From JADKAV01 sp963732355 (GTDB lineage Bacteria > Actinomycetota > Actinomycetes > S36-B12 > UBA10799): 64,000 nucleotides of DNA. The notes beneath the pieces are model-generated. The model saw only the letters and a program-made list of their open reading frames with translations, did not search any database and had not been told where the DNA came from. Within the stretch, counting starts at the first letter, position 1; each line of letters begins with the position of its first letter. Position numbers and translations under genes: made by a program. Positions 25,034 through 34,935 of this stretch are shown here, piece after piece. The stretch lies in assembly GCA_963732355.1 (NCBI GenBank), contig CAVSZD010000007.1, positions 806,001-870,000 on the forward strand. The letters are read 5' to 3'.

Positions 25034-25243
25034 TCGTCAAACCAATCAGGTGCACCAAGTCCTCCGGGTCACCCTTGATCACATCGGGCCGAGACACAGA
25101 TTCGCCAGCTTCGACTCCACCGGCGAGCGTTGGATGACGACCTTGTGACCGTTGCGCTCGATGGTCAACGGCACACCGGTCTCGATGACCTCATCGATCA
25201 GGCGGTAGAGGTTCGCCCGCAGTTCCGTGACAGTGACACTCAT
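25021..25243 (-). pseudogene. Phd/YefM-like antitoxin of the VapC, two single-base frameshifts
   Basis: The first frame reads MSVTVTELRANLYRLIDEVI and TGVPLTIERNGHKVVIQRSP, the Phd/YefM DNA-binding fold. It stops early after LANLCLGPM. Losing one base near 25090 and another near 25037 explains the rest: the second frame gives SVSRPDVIKGDPEDLVHL and the third DWFDEWRP-stop, the standard toxin-binding C terminus of this antitoxin group, ending inside the toxin start. Each break is repaired by adding one base. A toxin without antitoxin should be harmful, so consensus error is a serious alternative to true decay. Confidence 0.75.
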
Positions 25244-25255
25244 GTACGTACGGTG

Positions 25256-25645
25256 TCATCGCGCCGTACGTACGTCAGCCTCCAGCGCCGCGTACTCCTC
25301 GTCGGTCAGCACCCGCGACCGGATCAGGAACCGGAAGCCGGTGGGCGCCTCCAAGGAGAAGCCCGCACCGCGGCCCGGCACCAGGTCGATCGTGATGTGG
25401 GTGTGTTTCCAGTACTCGAACTGGGCCGTTGCCATGTACACCGGGATCTCGCCGACCTCGTCCACGTCCAGCACGCCCCAGAGCACATCCGAACCCTCCG
25501 AGATCAGGAACTCCCCGGCCGGGTAACACATCGGTGAACTGCCGTCACAGCACCCGCCTGACTGGTGGAACATCAGCGGGCCGTTGTCACGGAAGAGACG
25601 GCGAAGCATGTCCGCCGCCTCTTCCGTGACGTCGACTCGGGACAT
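25256..25645 (-). CDS. DUF779 protein, partner of aldehyde dehydrogenase
   Basis: The 129-residue protein contains MFHQSGGCCDGSSPMCYPAGEF, the Cys-rich DUF779 signature, then DVLWGVLDVDEVGEIPVYM, EYWKHTHITIDLVPGRGAGF. DUF779 genes are nearly always next to ExaC/AcoD-type aldehyde dehydrogenases, as here, where its start abuts the dehydrogenase stop with no gap. Its role is unknown; the CC and later Cys may bind a metal. It is the last gene of the regulator-dehydrogenase-DUF779 module. Confidence 0.88.
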   Translation of the reverse strand: MSRVDVTEEAADMLRRLFRDNGPLMFHQSGGCCDGSSPMCYPAGEFLISEGSDVLWGVLDVDEVGEIPVYMATAQFEYWKHTHITIDLVPGRGAGFSLEAPTGFRFLIRSRVLTDEEYAALEADVRTAR

Positions 25646-27169
<1,524 letters not shown>

Positions 27170-27236
27170 TGTCAAACTCCATGTGTCTAGCCCGGCCTGT
27201 TCCGGATCTGGCCACCGTAGGAGCAGTTAGGTTGCA

Positions 27237-27246
27237 GCAACGTTGC
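27237..27246. promoter_or_regulatory. candidate operator upstream of the aldehyde dehydrogenase gene
   Basis: GCAACGTTGC is a perfect 10-bp palindrome, set inside TTGCAGCAACGTTGCAG, about 68 bases before the dehydrogenase start and about 30 bases after the end of the GAF regulator gene. A binding site for that regulator is the simplest reading. No footprint or second copy is available to support it. Confidence 0.4.
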
Positions 27247-27276
27247 AGAAATGAGACCCAGGTCACATTCGCCGCC

Positions 27277-28563
27277 TCAACGGGAGTGCGGCAGCCGCGG
27301 GCGGGGCACGGCGAGCATCCGGTGCAGGCGGTCGAGTCGCGCGGAGAGCCCGATGCGCTTGGGCGATGTTGTGGGCAGGGCAGCGAGGGCCGCGTTGATC
27401 ACCTCCACGTCGTCCTTACCGTCCTCACCCACGGAGAACCGCAATAGGGCTTCCGGGTCGTGGGAGGCCAGCGCCGCCCGCCGCACCCGCGAACGCAGAT
27501 CACCTCGCATCTCGGCGATCTCGGGGGACTGCGAAGACGGCAGGACCGGCCCGGAGTACAACGTCATGGCCGCGCGAGTGTCGCCGCGGTCCAATGCCTC
27601 GAGCACCTCCTGGAGGTCGGTCGTCACCGGCTCGGTCAACCGGTACGGCCGGGACTGCAGGAAACCTTCGCCGAGGATCTTGCGCAACCGGGCCATCTCC
27701 GCGCGCACGGTGACCAGCGCAACGTCGTGCTCATGCAGCAGAACCGCGAGGCGCTCGGCGCTGAGACCCTGTTTGGAGGCCGCCAGCAGGAGCAGAAGTT
27801 CCGAATGCCGCGCGCTCAATTGCAGGCTCTGCCCGTCGCGGCGCAACAGGGCCTTGTCCCTGCCGAGGACAGCCAAGTGCGCGGTCGCGGTCGACGGTTG
27901 CTGCGTCGCCAGCCACTGCTCAACCGCCATCGCAGTGGCCCGCACCATGGCCAGGGCTTGCGGGGTCGCGACCTGCTCCTGGCCTGTTACGTCGAGCACC
28001 CCGAGCGTGCGACCGGTGTGTGGGTCGTGGATCGGAACGGCGGTGCAGCTCCAGGGCTGGACCGTCCCCCGGAAGTGCTCGGAGGCGAAGATCTGCACCG
28101 GCGCGTTGAGGGTCAGCGCGGTTCCCGGGGCGTTGGTGCCTGCCGCGTTCTCCGACCATTGGGAGCCGACGACGAAACCCATAGCTTCGGCCCGCAGGCG
28201 CAGCCCCCGGTCGCCCTCCACCCACAGCAAGTGCCCCGCCGCGTCGCCCACCGCCACCACATGCCCGCTGGCTTCGGCGGGGTCTGTGAGCAGCGAGCGG
28301 ATCATGGGCATGGCCCCGGCCATCGGTGAGTTGGCACGAGCCAGCGCCAATTCGTCGGCATCCCACACCAGAGGTGGCGTGTCACCGCTCGGGTCGACCC
28401 CTTGCTTGAGACTGCGCCGCCACGAGTCGGCAACAAGGTCACGCACCCCGAGCGCGGCCCCCGGGTCCCCGGACAGGAACCGCTCCTGCGCGCTGCGCAC
28501 CGCCCGGGCCACACTGCCCAGATCTGGGGCCACCCAGTGGGTGGGTGGAAGCCCGCGCGACAT
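27277..28563 (-). CDS. GAF-domain transcriptional regulator of the aldehyde module
   Basis: From the ATG at 28563 the protein is 428 residues. An N-terminal region (VADSWRRSLKQGVDPSGDTPP) resembles AcoR-type sensors. A GAF domain follows at about 95-215 (GFVVGSQWSENAAGTNAPGTAL, SCTAVPIHDPHTGRTLGVLDVTG). The C-terminal part has a winged-helix block (LSARHSELLLLLAASKQGLSAERLAVLLHE then ALVTVRAEMARLRKILGE, positions about 245-300). It lacks an AAA+ sigma-54 domain. Such GAF regulators sit next to ExaC-type dehydrogenases in actinobacteria and activate them in response to alcohols or aldehydes. Confidence 0.82.
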   Translation of the reverse strand: MSRGLPPTHWVAPDLGSVARAVRSAQERFLSGDPGAALGVRDLVADSWRRSLKQGVDPSGDTPPLVWDADELALARANSPMAGAMPMIRSLLTDPAEASGHVVAVGDAAGHLLWVEGDRGLRLRAEAMGFVVGSQWSENAAGTNAPGTALTLNAPVQIFASEHFRGTVQPWSCTAVPIHDPHTGRTLGVLDVTGQEQVATPQALAMVRATAMAVEQWLATQQPSTATAHLAVLGRDKALLRRDGQSLQLSARHSELLLLLAASKQGLSAERLAVLLHEHDVALVTVRAEMARLRKILGEGFLQSRPYRLTEPVTTDLQEVLEALDRGDTRAAMTLYSGPVLPSSQSPEIAEMRGDLRSRVRRAALASHDPEALLRFSVGEDGKDDVEVINAALAALPTTSPKRIGLSARLDRLHRMLAVPRPRLPHSR

Positions 28564-28630
28564 GTGGGCAGGGTACGTCGATGGCGACGGAATTCCCAAT
28601 CGACGCTGGCGCCGGCCCGCGCCCACTGCC

Positions 28631-28677
28631 CGCGCCCACCTGCCCGCGGCCCACCTGCCCGCGCCCCACCTGCCCGC
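28631..28677. repeat. short tandem repeat, 15-bp unit, three copies
   Basis: GCGCCCACCTGCCC, GCGGCCCACCTGCCC and GCGCCCCACCTGCCC follow one another and end exactly at the first base of the 68-bp palindrome at 28678. It lies in the divergent gap before the regulator and the PAC2 gene. No coding role is seen. Confidence 0.7.
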
Positions 28678-28745
28678 GTTAGAGGTTGTGCGGTTGGTTA
28701 GAGAAACAACGCGTGGATTCGCTAACGAACAGCACAACCTCTAAC
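28678..28745. repeat. 68-bp palindrome, family D, copy 1
   Basis: Begins GTTAGAGGTTGTGC and ends GCACAACCTCTAAC. The asymmetric centre is AAACAACGCGTGGATT (forward orientation), with CCCGC on the left and CAGGA on the right. Differences from the consensus: GCGGTTGG in the left arm and AGAGAA near the centre. It lies between two divergent genes, the GAF regulator and the PAC2 protein. Confidence 0.92.
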
Positions 28746-28864
28746 CAGGAGCCCCGCGGCGCCACCCAGTGCCCTGCGGCGCCCGGCCGCCCCGCGCAAG
28801 CCCCTGCGACCGCCCCCAGCCAGCCCCGCGGAATACCCGCCCCGCCACCACCGTTGGCAATGAC

Positions 28865-29725
28865 ATGCACCCACGCGTGACGGTCCACATGACGGAGGTC
28901 CCCAAGGACTTGCCGATGGTTCACGCCTTCTCGGGCTTCGTCGACGCCGGTCACAGCATCCGGCAGGCTGTGTCCCACCTGATCAACACCCTGCCCCACC
29001 AGATGGTCGCCGAGCTGAGCATCGACGACATCTACGACTACCGCGCGCGCCGGCCGGTCATGACATTCGACCGCGACCATTTCTCCGACGTGGACATGCC
29101 TCGGCTGACACTGGACATGTTCTGGGACGACCACTCCAAGCCGTTCCTGATGATGCACGGCCCCGAGCCAGACCTCGGCTGGCAGCAGGTCACCCAGACG
29201 GTGATCGAGTTGATCGAGCACTACAAGATCGGCAAGACCATCGGCCTACAGGCCATCCCATGGCCGTCGCCGCACACCCGTGAACTGTTGGTCACCCCCC
29301 ACGCCAGCGATCCGACAACGATCGAAGCGCGGCCGGGCCCGGTCGAACGGGTCGACGTCCCCGGCAGCCTCACGACGCTGATCGAGTTCGCCACCGGGCG
29401 GGCTGGCATCCCCGCGCAAGGTTTTGCCGTCCACATCCCGCACTACTTGGTCAACACCGAGTACCCGACGGGCGCGATCACAGTTATTGACGAGATCAGC
29501 AAGGCAGCCGAGTTGACCATCGACAAGGGCGACCTGCCGCAATTGGCGCAGCGAGTCCGTAAGGAGATCGACGAATCAATCGCGGCGAGCACCGAGAACG
29601 AAGAGGTCGTGGCCGCCCTCGAGCAGCAACACGATGCAGACATGGCCAGTTGGCCGCTGCCCAGCGGCGACGAACTGATGGACCAGATCGAGGAGTTCCT
29701 GGCAGGCCGGGACGATACGGACTGA
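28865..29725 (+). CDS. PAC2 (proteasome assembly chaperone) family protein
   Basis: The 286-residue protein contains MVHAFSGFVDAGHSIRQAVSHL near the N terminus, then ELSIDDIYDYRARRPVMTFD and LLHGPEPDLGWQQ-type sequence (MMHGPEPDLGWQQVTQTVIEL), and a later AIPWPSPHTRELLVTPHASD. This is the actinobacterial PAC2 pattern. Homologues are linked by distribution to organisms with a 20S proteasome, but their role in bacteria is unproven. The acidic C terminus (ELMDQIEEFLAGRDDTD) is typical. It faces away from the GAF regulator across the 68-bp palindrome. Confidence 0.85.
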   Translation: MHPRVTVHMTEVPKDLPMVHAFSGFVDAGHSIRQAVSHLINTLPHQMVAELSIDDIYDYRARRPVMTFDRDHFSDVDMPRLTLDMFWDDHSKPFLMMHGPEPDLGWQQVTQTVIELIEHYKIGKTIGLQAIPWPSPHTRELLVTPHASDPTTIEARPGPVERVDVPGSLTTLIEFATGRAGIPAQGFAVHIPHYLVNTEYPTGAITVIDEISKAAELTIDKGDLPQLAQRVRKEIDESIAASTENEEVVAALEQQHDADMASWPLPSGDELMDQIEEFLAGRDDTD

Positions 29726-29782
29726 CGTGAACATCGACGTGCACCCCTCCCCCCTGCAATGATGAGGCGGACGGGGAGGGTT

Positions 29783-31214
29783 ATGCATCCGAGGATCGAC
29801 GGCCTCACGGCCGCACAGCACGACCGGGCGACCGGGGCCATCGTCGGCATGGCGGTAGGAAACGCGCTGGGCAATGGTTACGCCTTCGACCCCCGGACCA
29901 CACCGGAGAGACATCGTGATGCGCGCCGGCGGCCTCGGACCCTATGGTGCCGGCGAGTGGGCCGACGACATGGCCATGTCGCTCCCCCTGCTGGACCTGC
30001 TCGCGGCCGGGCGCGACCTGAATTCGGAAACTGCCCAGGACGAGGTCGCTGCCGCCTGGGCCAAATGGTTCGCAACCGCCAAGGACGTCGCCCCGATCAT
30101 CGGTAAGGTCCTGAGCGCCTACGACCCCGAACAGGGAGCGGCCTCCCTGCGCAACAAGGCCAGGGAGATCTACTCCCCGGATGCCAGCCCCGCCGGCAAC
30201 GCCTCTCTGATGCGCACCACACCCTTGGCCCTGGGTTTCCTGCAGGACCCCGACGGACTCGCGGCGGCGTCACGGGCCTACAGCGCGCTGACCCACGGCA
30301 GCTCCCAGGCCGCCGACGCCTGCGTCCTTTGGAACCTCGCCCAACGCGAGGCCATCCTCACGGGAACCTTCGACCTCGGTGCCGGCCTGCCCTGGGTTCC
30401 GGACTCGCGCCAGGAGTCCTGGGAGCAATTGCTGATCAAGGCTGAGATCGGCCTTCCGCAAGACTTCGCACTCCACAACGGGATAGTCACCAGTCTGGTC
30501 CAGACCGTGTGGTCGGCGATCAACCTCGTGGATGACCAAGGGCCGGAGCACTTCGAGAAGACGCTGAGGCTGGTCATCGGCGCCGGGGGCGACACGGCAA
30601 CCGCGGGTGCCGTCGCCGGTGGGCTGCTAGGGGCGCGCTGGGGCGTTTCGGCCATCCCGTTGAAGTGGCGCCGTTACGTGCACGGCTGGCCGGGCATCAC
30701 CGACGCCGACCTGATCCGCTCCGCGTGGCAAGTCCTAGCCGGTCAACCCTGGCCCGCGCAGTTCGGCGAGGACCCGTTGGCCGTACCGGTGTTCCAACAC
30801 CCCGCCGACCCTGGCGTCTGGCTCGGCGGCGCGGCGGGGGTGCGCCCGTTGCCTGCAGGGGTGGACACGGTGGTCTCGTTGTGCGACCTCGGCGTTGATC
30901 AGATGCCCTTGCCGACCCCCGCACCGACTGCCCACATACGCGTGTGGCTTAACGACTCCGAAGATCCGCAGGACAACCTCAACCTTGCGCTGGTGGCTGA
31001 GCAAGCCACCCGGGTCATCATGGACCTGCGCAATGAGGGTTCCAACGTCTACGTGCATTGCCTGGACGGGCGCTCCCGCACCGCCTTCATCGCCGCGCTG
31101 TACGGCGCTCGGGTGGGCAGGGCCTCGGCTTTGGAGATGTTGGGCGAGATCCAATCGGTGGCACCGGCCGCTCAACCGAACGCACTGTTCCGGTCCTACC
31201 TACGCGGGGCCTGA
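29783..31214 (+). pseudogene. ADP-ribosylglycohydrolase fused to a dual-specificity-phosphatase-like domain, one frameshift
   Basis: The ATG at 29783 follows GGGGAGGG. The first frame gives HDRATGAIVGMAVGNALGNG, the ARH N terminus; a +1 change near 29905 leads to GGLGPYGAGEWADDMAMSL and the rest. The ARH metal site is altered: TDDT reads ADDM, and the C-terminal D-x-D-T reads GGDTATAGAVAGGLL, losing one Asp. Residues about 350-475 form a second domain ending VYVHCLDGRSRTAFIAAL, a complete HCx5R(T) phosphatase loop. The ARH domain may bind but not cleave, or act on an unusual ADP-ribosyl target. Repeats begin at the stop codon. Confidence 0.75.
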
Positions 31215-31328
31215 GTCAGCGCTGGCTGGCGAACCAGGACCGAGCCGCTGCCACCATCGCCCGCACGCCGATTCCTGCGTGACTCGTCGCTGCCGTCAGG
31301 GCCCGCCCGAACCCGCCACCGGCCCACT

Positions 31329-31411
31329 GTCCGAATCTGCAGGTTGATCAAGGACCACGCCGATCCCTCAGCACACCCCCGCCAACGCCGCATGAGCCTG
31401 CAGATCCGGAC
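31329..31411. repeat. inverted repeat element, family B, copy inside the array
   Basis: GTCCGAATCTGCAGG at 31329 pairs with CCTGCAGATCCGGAC at 31397. The left arm runs on as TTGATCAAGG; the right arm is preceded by ATGAG. Orientation is opposite to the copy at 10023. Confidence 0.85.
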
Positions 31412-31753
31412 ACGCCCCCCGGTCTACCCGCCTGAGTCAGCGCTTGCGAACCACGAGCGCTGCCACCATCGCCCGCACGCCGATCCCGCGTGACTCGTCG
31501 CTGCCGTCAGGGCCCGCCGCAGCACTCCCACCCGACTGCACTGTCGAACGGCCGATCCCTCAGCACACCCCCCCTCACCGCCATGAGCCTGCAGATCCGG
31601 ACACGCCCCCCGGTCTACCCGCCTGAGTCAGCGCTGGCTGGCGAACCAGGACCGAGTCGCTGCCACCATCGCCCGCACGCCGATCCCTGCGTGACTCGTC
31701 GCTGCCGTCAGGGCCCGCCGCCGGCACACTCGCCAACCCGCCACCGGCCCACT

Positions 31754-31841
31754 GTCCGAATCTGCAGGTTGATCAAGGACCACACGAGCCGACCCCTCAG
31801 CACACCCCCGCCATCACCGCAATGAGCCTGCAGATCCGGAC
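31754..31841. repeat. inverted repeat element, family B, third full copy
   Basis: Same arms as the copy at 31329, with a similar middle containing CTCAGCACACCCCCGCC. The intervening array unit keeps only the right arm (31588-31602); its left half is shortened to ACTGTCGAACGG, so part of the element was deleted there. Confidence 0.85.
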
Positions 31842-31866
31842 ACGCCCCCCGGTCTACCCGCCTGAG

Positions 31867-33036
31867 TCAGCGCTGGCTTGCGAACCAGGACCGAGTCGCT
31901 GCCACCATCGCCCGCACGCCAACCGCAATCGCACGCTCATCCACGTCGAAGGTCGAGGCGTGCAGGTCATGGGTCTCACCGTTGCCGTTGTGTACCCCGA
32001 GACGCGCGTAGCAACCCGGCACCCGGTCCACGTACCACGCGAAACTGTCCCCGCCCCATGACTGCTCGGTGGGTACGACCGCTTCCTGCCCGAACTCCTC
32101 GGCGATGGCGTCGGCCCACAGCGCGGTCGGTTCGACGTGGTTCTCGACCGGCGGCACGCCCTGCCGGTGGTAGAGCTCCCACTGCACACCGGAGTCGCCC
32201 AGGATCTGCTCAACGGACTCGTCGAGCAACCGCCCCAGCGCCTCCCACACGACCCGGTCGGGGGTCCGCAAAGTGCCGGTCAATACAGCCTTCGCCGGGA
32301 TCACGTTGGCTGCGTCGCCGGAGGCCACCGCACCCCAGACCAGCCGGATCGGGCCCTTGTCCGCTCGTTCCACCCGCTCGGTGAGCACCTGCGGCAGGCG
32401 CAGCGCCAACTCGCTCATGACGGTGACCAGATCCACGGTCGCCTCGGGTCGTGCTGTGTGACCGCCCGGCCCGTGCAAGGTGACCCGCACGACGTCGGAG
32501 GCAGACGAGACCGGACCGGTGCGCAAGCCGATATGCCCGACGTGTTTCTTGGGATCGCAATGCAGGCCGAAGATGACCCCGACATCCTCCAGGTGCCCCT
32601 CGTCGATCACGTCGATCGCCCCACCGGGCACGCTCTCCTCAGCCGGTTCGAAGATCAACCGCACCCGGCCGCCCGGTGAGTTCGACGCAAAGTACAGGCC
32701 CGCTCCCAGCACGATCGCCGTGTGCACGTCGTGCCCGCACGCGTGAGCCACACCTTCGATGTGGGAGCGGTAGGGGGTGTGGCATTCGTCGGCCATGGCC
32801 AGCGCGTCGATGTCAGCGCGCAGGGCCAGCACCGGACCGTCGCCTGTCCCCACATCGCAGATCAGGCCGGTCCCGCAGTTGAGCACTTTGGGTTCGAGGC
32901 CCGCCACCTGCAGCCGGCGAACGACCGCCGCCGTTGTACGGGTCTCCTGCTCCGACAACTCCGGGTGGGCATGCAGATCACGCCGGAAGGAGATCAACTC
33001 CTCCCCACGGGTGGCCAGGAATTCGCTCAGGCTCAC
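31867..33036 (-). CDS. M20D-family amidohydrolase/aminoacylase
   Basis: The 389-residue protein has FRRDLHAHPELSEQE (metal His region), LALRADIDALAMAD (bridging Asp), VAHACGHDVHTAIVLGA and LIFEPAEESVPGGA (catalytic Glu pair), with the dimerisation insert at about 180-290. This is the M20D pattern shared by IAA-amino acid hydrolases, N-acyl amino acid hydrolases and N-acetyl-diaminopimelate deacetylases. It starts 4 bp inside the end of the upstream ligase gene. Its last 60 bases have been duplicated three times downstream. Confidence 0.92.
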   Translation of the reverse strand: MSLSEFLATRGEELISFRRDLHAHPELSEQETRTTAAVVRRLQVAGLEPKVLNCGTGLICDVGTGDGPVLALRADIDALAMADECHTPYRSHIEGVAHACGHDVHTAIVLGAGLYFASNSPGGRVRLIFEPAEESVPGGAIDVIDEGHLEDVGVIFGLHCDPKKHVGHIGLRTGPVSSASDVVRVTLHGPGGHTARPEATVDLVTVMSELALRLPQVLTERVERADKGPIRLVWGAVASGDAANVIPAKAVLTGTLRTPDRVVWEALGRLLDESVEQILGDSGVQWELYHRQGVPPVENHVEPTALWADAIAEEFGQEAVVPTEQSWGGDSFAWYVDRVPGCYARLGVHNGNGETHDLHASTFDVDERAIAVGVRAMVAATRSWFASQR

Positions 33037-34170
33037 GGCCGCAACTCCACAGCCAGTTCTTCACGCAACAGTGTGACCACATCCTCCAACGAACCGCCCC
33101 CGGCGACGACCGCACGCTGGCGCTTGGCCGAGGATCCCTTCTCCAGAATCTCACGGACGCTGTTGAGCGCATCCGTAGTCCCGAGTTCTCGGGCGACCGG
33201 TTGCAGGAAATCCACGATCTCGGCGATGTTCTCCTTGAACGGCTGGGTCGTGCCGCTGCTGTCGATCATCACCGCGCCGTCGAGGCCGAACCGGCTGGCC
33301 CGCCACTTGTTCTCGCGCGCGACCCAGCTGGGCAGGTCGGGCAGTGGCTCCCCGGCGTCGACGCGCTGGTCCATCCACACCACCAATGCCTGCGCCAGCG
33401 CCGCGATCGCGCGCACCTCGCGCAGGGTGGGAATGCCGTCGCACATGCGGAACTCGATGGTCCCGTAGGTGGGGTGCGGCCGGATGTCCCACCAGACCTC
33501 CTTGACGCTGCGGATGGTCTCGGCCTTGATCAGCGCGGTCATGAACCGCTCAAAGTCCGCCCAGTCCTTCATCCACGGCGGCAGCCCGGAGGTCGGCATG
33601 ATCTCGAAGATCTTCGCGCGGATGCTGGCCAGTCCGGTGTCGTCACCCATCCAATAGGGGCTCGAAGTGGACAGCGCGAGCATCTGCGGCAGGAAGCCCA
33701 GCAGCGAGTCGATGAACTTGATCGACTTCTCCTTGCCGCGCACGCCGACGTGGAAGTGGACCCCGTGGATGGCCAACCGCCGGGCCGGCCAGCCGATCTC
33801 GTCGATGAGGCGTTGGTAGCGCTCGCCGGGGCTCAACCGCATCGCGTCCCAGTCCGCGAACGGGTGCGTCCCGGAACTCTGCATGGCCAGGCCGCGCACG
33901 TCGAGCAAGCGGCTTGAGTTCCAGCAGCGTGCCCTTGAGGTCGGCCACCGCCTCGTCGGGGTTCTGGCACACCCCCGTGATGACCTCGATGCTGGAGTTG
34001 AACAGCTCGTGCTTGGCTTTCGGGTGTTCGTTGTCAGGATGCTCGGCCCCGACGATGCCCAGGATCTCGTCGGCGACCTCGACATATGCGCCGGTTGCCT
34101 TGTCCACCACCCCGTACTCCACCTCCACGCCGAGGCTCGGGCCTTCAGAGGGAACAAAATCCACGCGCAT
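33033..34170 (-). pseudogene. carboxylate-amine ligase, glutamate-cysteine ligase family 2 (GCS2, YbdK-like), one frameshift
   Basis: The N-terminal frame from the ATG at 34170 gives MRVDFVPSEGPSLGVEVEYG and HELFNSSIEVITGVCQNPDEA. The rest is in another frame: LLDVRGLAMQSSGTHPFADW, GVHFHVGVRGKEKSIKFIDSL, STSSPYWMGDDTGLASIRA and the C-terminal VARENKWRASRFGLDGAVM. The break is at about 33912. All GCS2 blocks are present (G-x-E-x-E, G-T-H-P, H-x-H-V), so the repaired product of about 378 residues would be a full ATP-dependent glutamate-cysteine-type ligase. In actinobacteria such enzymes are annotated near ergothioneine or as YbdK; the true substrate is open. Confidence 0.82.
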
Positions 34171-34322
34171 GGCGCTCACGGTAGGGGTTTCGAGGCGCGC
34201 GTGGCGCGGGGTGAGGTGCAACCGGCCACTCCGCGCCGACCGGTGGGGGATGGGCCTGTTTGGGGCTTGCACCTCTCGGGTACCATGAAATGGCCCTCGA
34301 CGGCAGACGTCGTAGGACCAAG

Positions 34323-34395
34323 GTCCCCATCGTCTAGCGGCCTAGGACTCCGCCCTTTCAAGGCGGCAGCGCGGGTTCGAATCCCGTTGGGGGCA
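34323..34395 (+). tRNA. tRNA-Glu (anticodon TTC)
   Basis: A 73-base cloverleaf: acceptor GTCCCCA pairs with TGGGGGC, discriminator A, anticodon stem CCGCC/GGCGG around CTTTCAA with TTC as anticodon, and T-loop GGTTCGAATCC. CCA is not encoded. Confidence 0.96.
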
Positions 34396-34430
34396 CGTGG
34401 TACCCGGTTCGGCTTAGGCTGGACCAGTAA

Positions 34431-34504
34431 GGCCCCGTAGCGCAGTTGGTTAGCGCGCCGCCCTGTCACGGCGGAGGTCGCCGGTTCGAGCCCGGTCGGG
34501 GTCG
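34431..34504 (+). tRNA. tRNA-Asp (anticodon GTC)
   Basis: A 74-base cloverleaf: acceptor GGCCCCG with CGGGGTC, discriminator G as expected for tRNA-Asp, anticodon stem CCGCC/GGCGG with loop CTGTCAC (GTC), T-loop GGTTCGAGCCC. It is 35 bases after tRNA-Glu. Confidence 0.96.
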
Positions 34505-34525
34505 CTCAAGTCCCTCGGGACTGAC

Positions 34526-34599
34526 GGCCAGGTAGCTCAGTTGGTACGAGCGTCCGACTGAAAATCGGAAGGTCGGCGGTTCGACCCCGCCCCTGGCCA
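34526..34599 (+). tRNA. tRNA-Phe (anticodon GAA)
   Basis: A 74-base cloverleaf: acceptor GGCCAGG with CCTGGCC, discriminator A, anticodon stem CCGAC/TCGG-type with loop CTGAAAA (GAA), T-loop GGTTCGACCCC. Glu-Asp-Phe is a common cluster order in actinobacteria. An accessory region begins directly after it. Confidence 0.96.
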
Positions 34600-34935
34600 C
34601 CTCAGAAAAATGGCTCTGATCAGGGCCTCTCCTCACTGATCAATTGAGGGCTCTACAGGGTGGTCTGAAGGTGGAGCAAACCTGTAGCGAAATTGTGGGT
34701 GTAAGAGCTCAACTTCGTTGCCACTGCCCCTGGATTCGCCGACTCAAACACGAGCTCCGGCCGGCCAGCTACCGCCGGATCGGCAATGAGATGGAAGACG
34801 GCCTACTACAGATTCAATGAGCCCGTGTGCTCGATATTCATTCGTGCGCCAGTACCAACCCTCTGCCGTGCGCGACGAGGTCTGCGACCCTGGCAAGCGA
34901 CGAGCGCGGCCACCGAGAGCCGAACGTACGCCGGG
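34600..34935. other. gene-free stretch between the tRNA cluster and the ATPase gene
   Basis: This 336-base stretch is visibly richer in A and T than its surroundings. It contains the inverted pair CTGATCAG (34616) and CTGATCA (34637), but no run of Ts follows it. I see no gene, no integrase fragment and no second copy of the tRNA-Phe 3' end downstream. Confidence 0.5.

Larger units (their letters stand above)
31210..31866. repeat. tandem array, 191-239 bp units, carrying copies of the 3' end of the downstream amidohydrolase gene
   Basis: Units start CCTGAGTCAGCGCT at 31210, 31431, 31622 and 31861. The 31861 copy is the real 3' end of the M20 gene on the minus strand (…VAATRSWFASQR-stop). The three others repeat the same roughly 60 bases (stop codon, ASQR and back through GVRAMVAATR) plus shared flank ACTCGTCGCTGCCGTCAGGG and a family B hairpin. 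The array therefore arose by repeated duplication of the gene end and its downstream region. No other gene is in the 650 bases. Confidence 0.9.
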
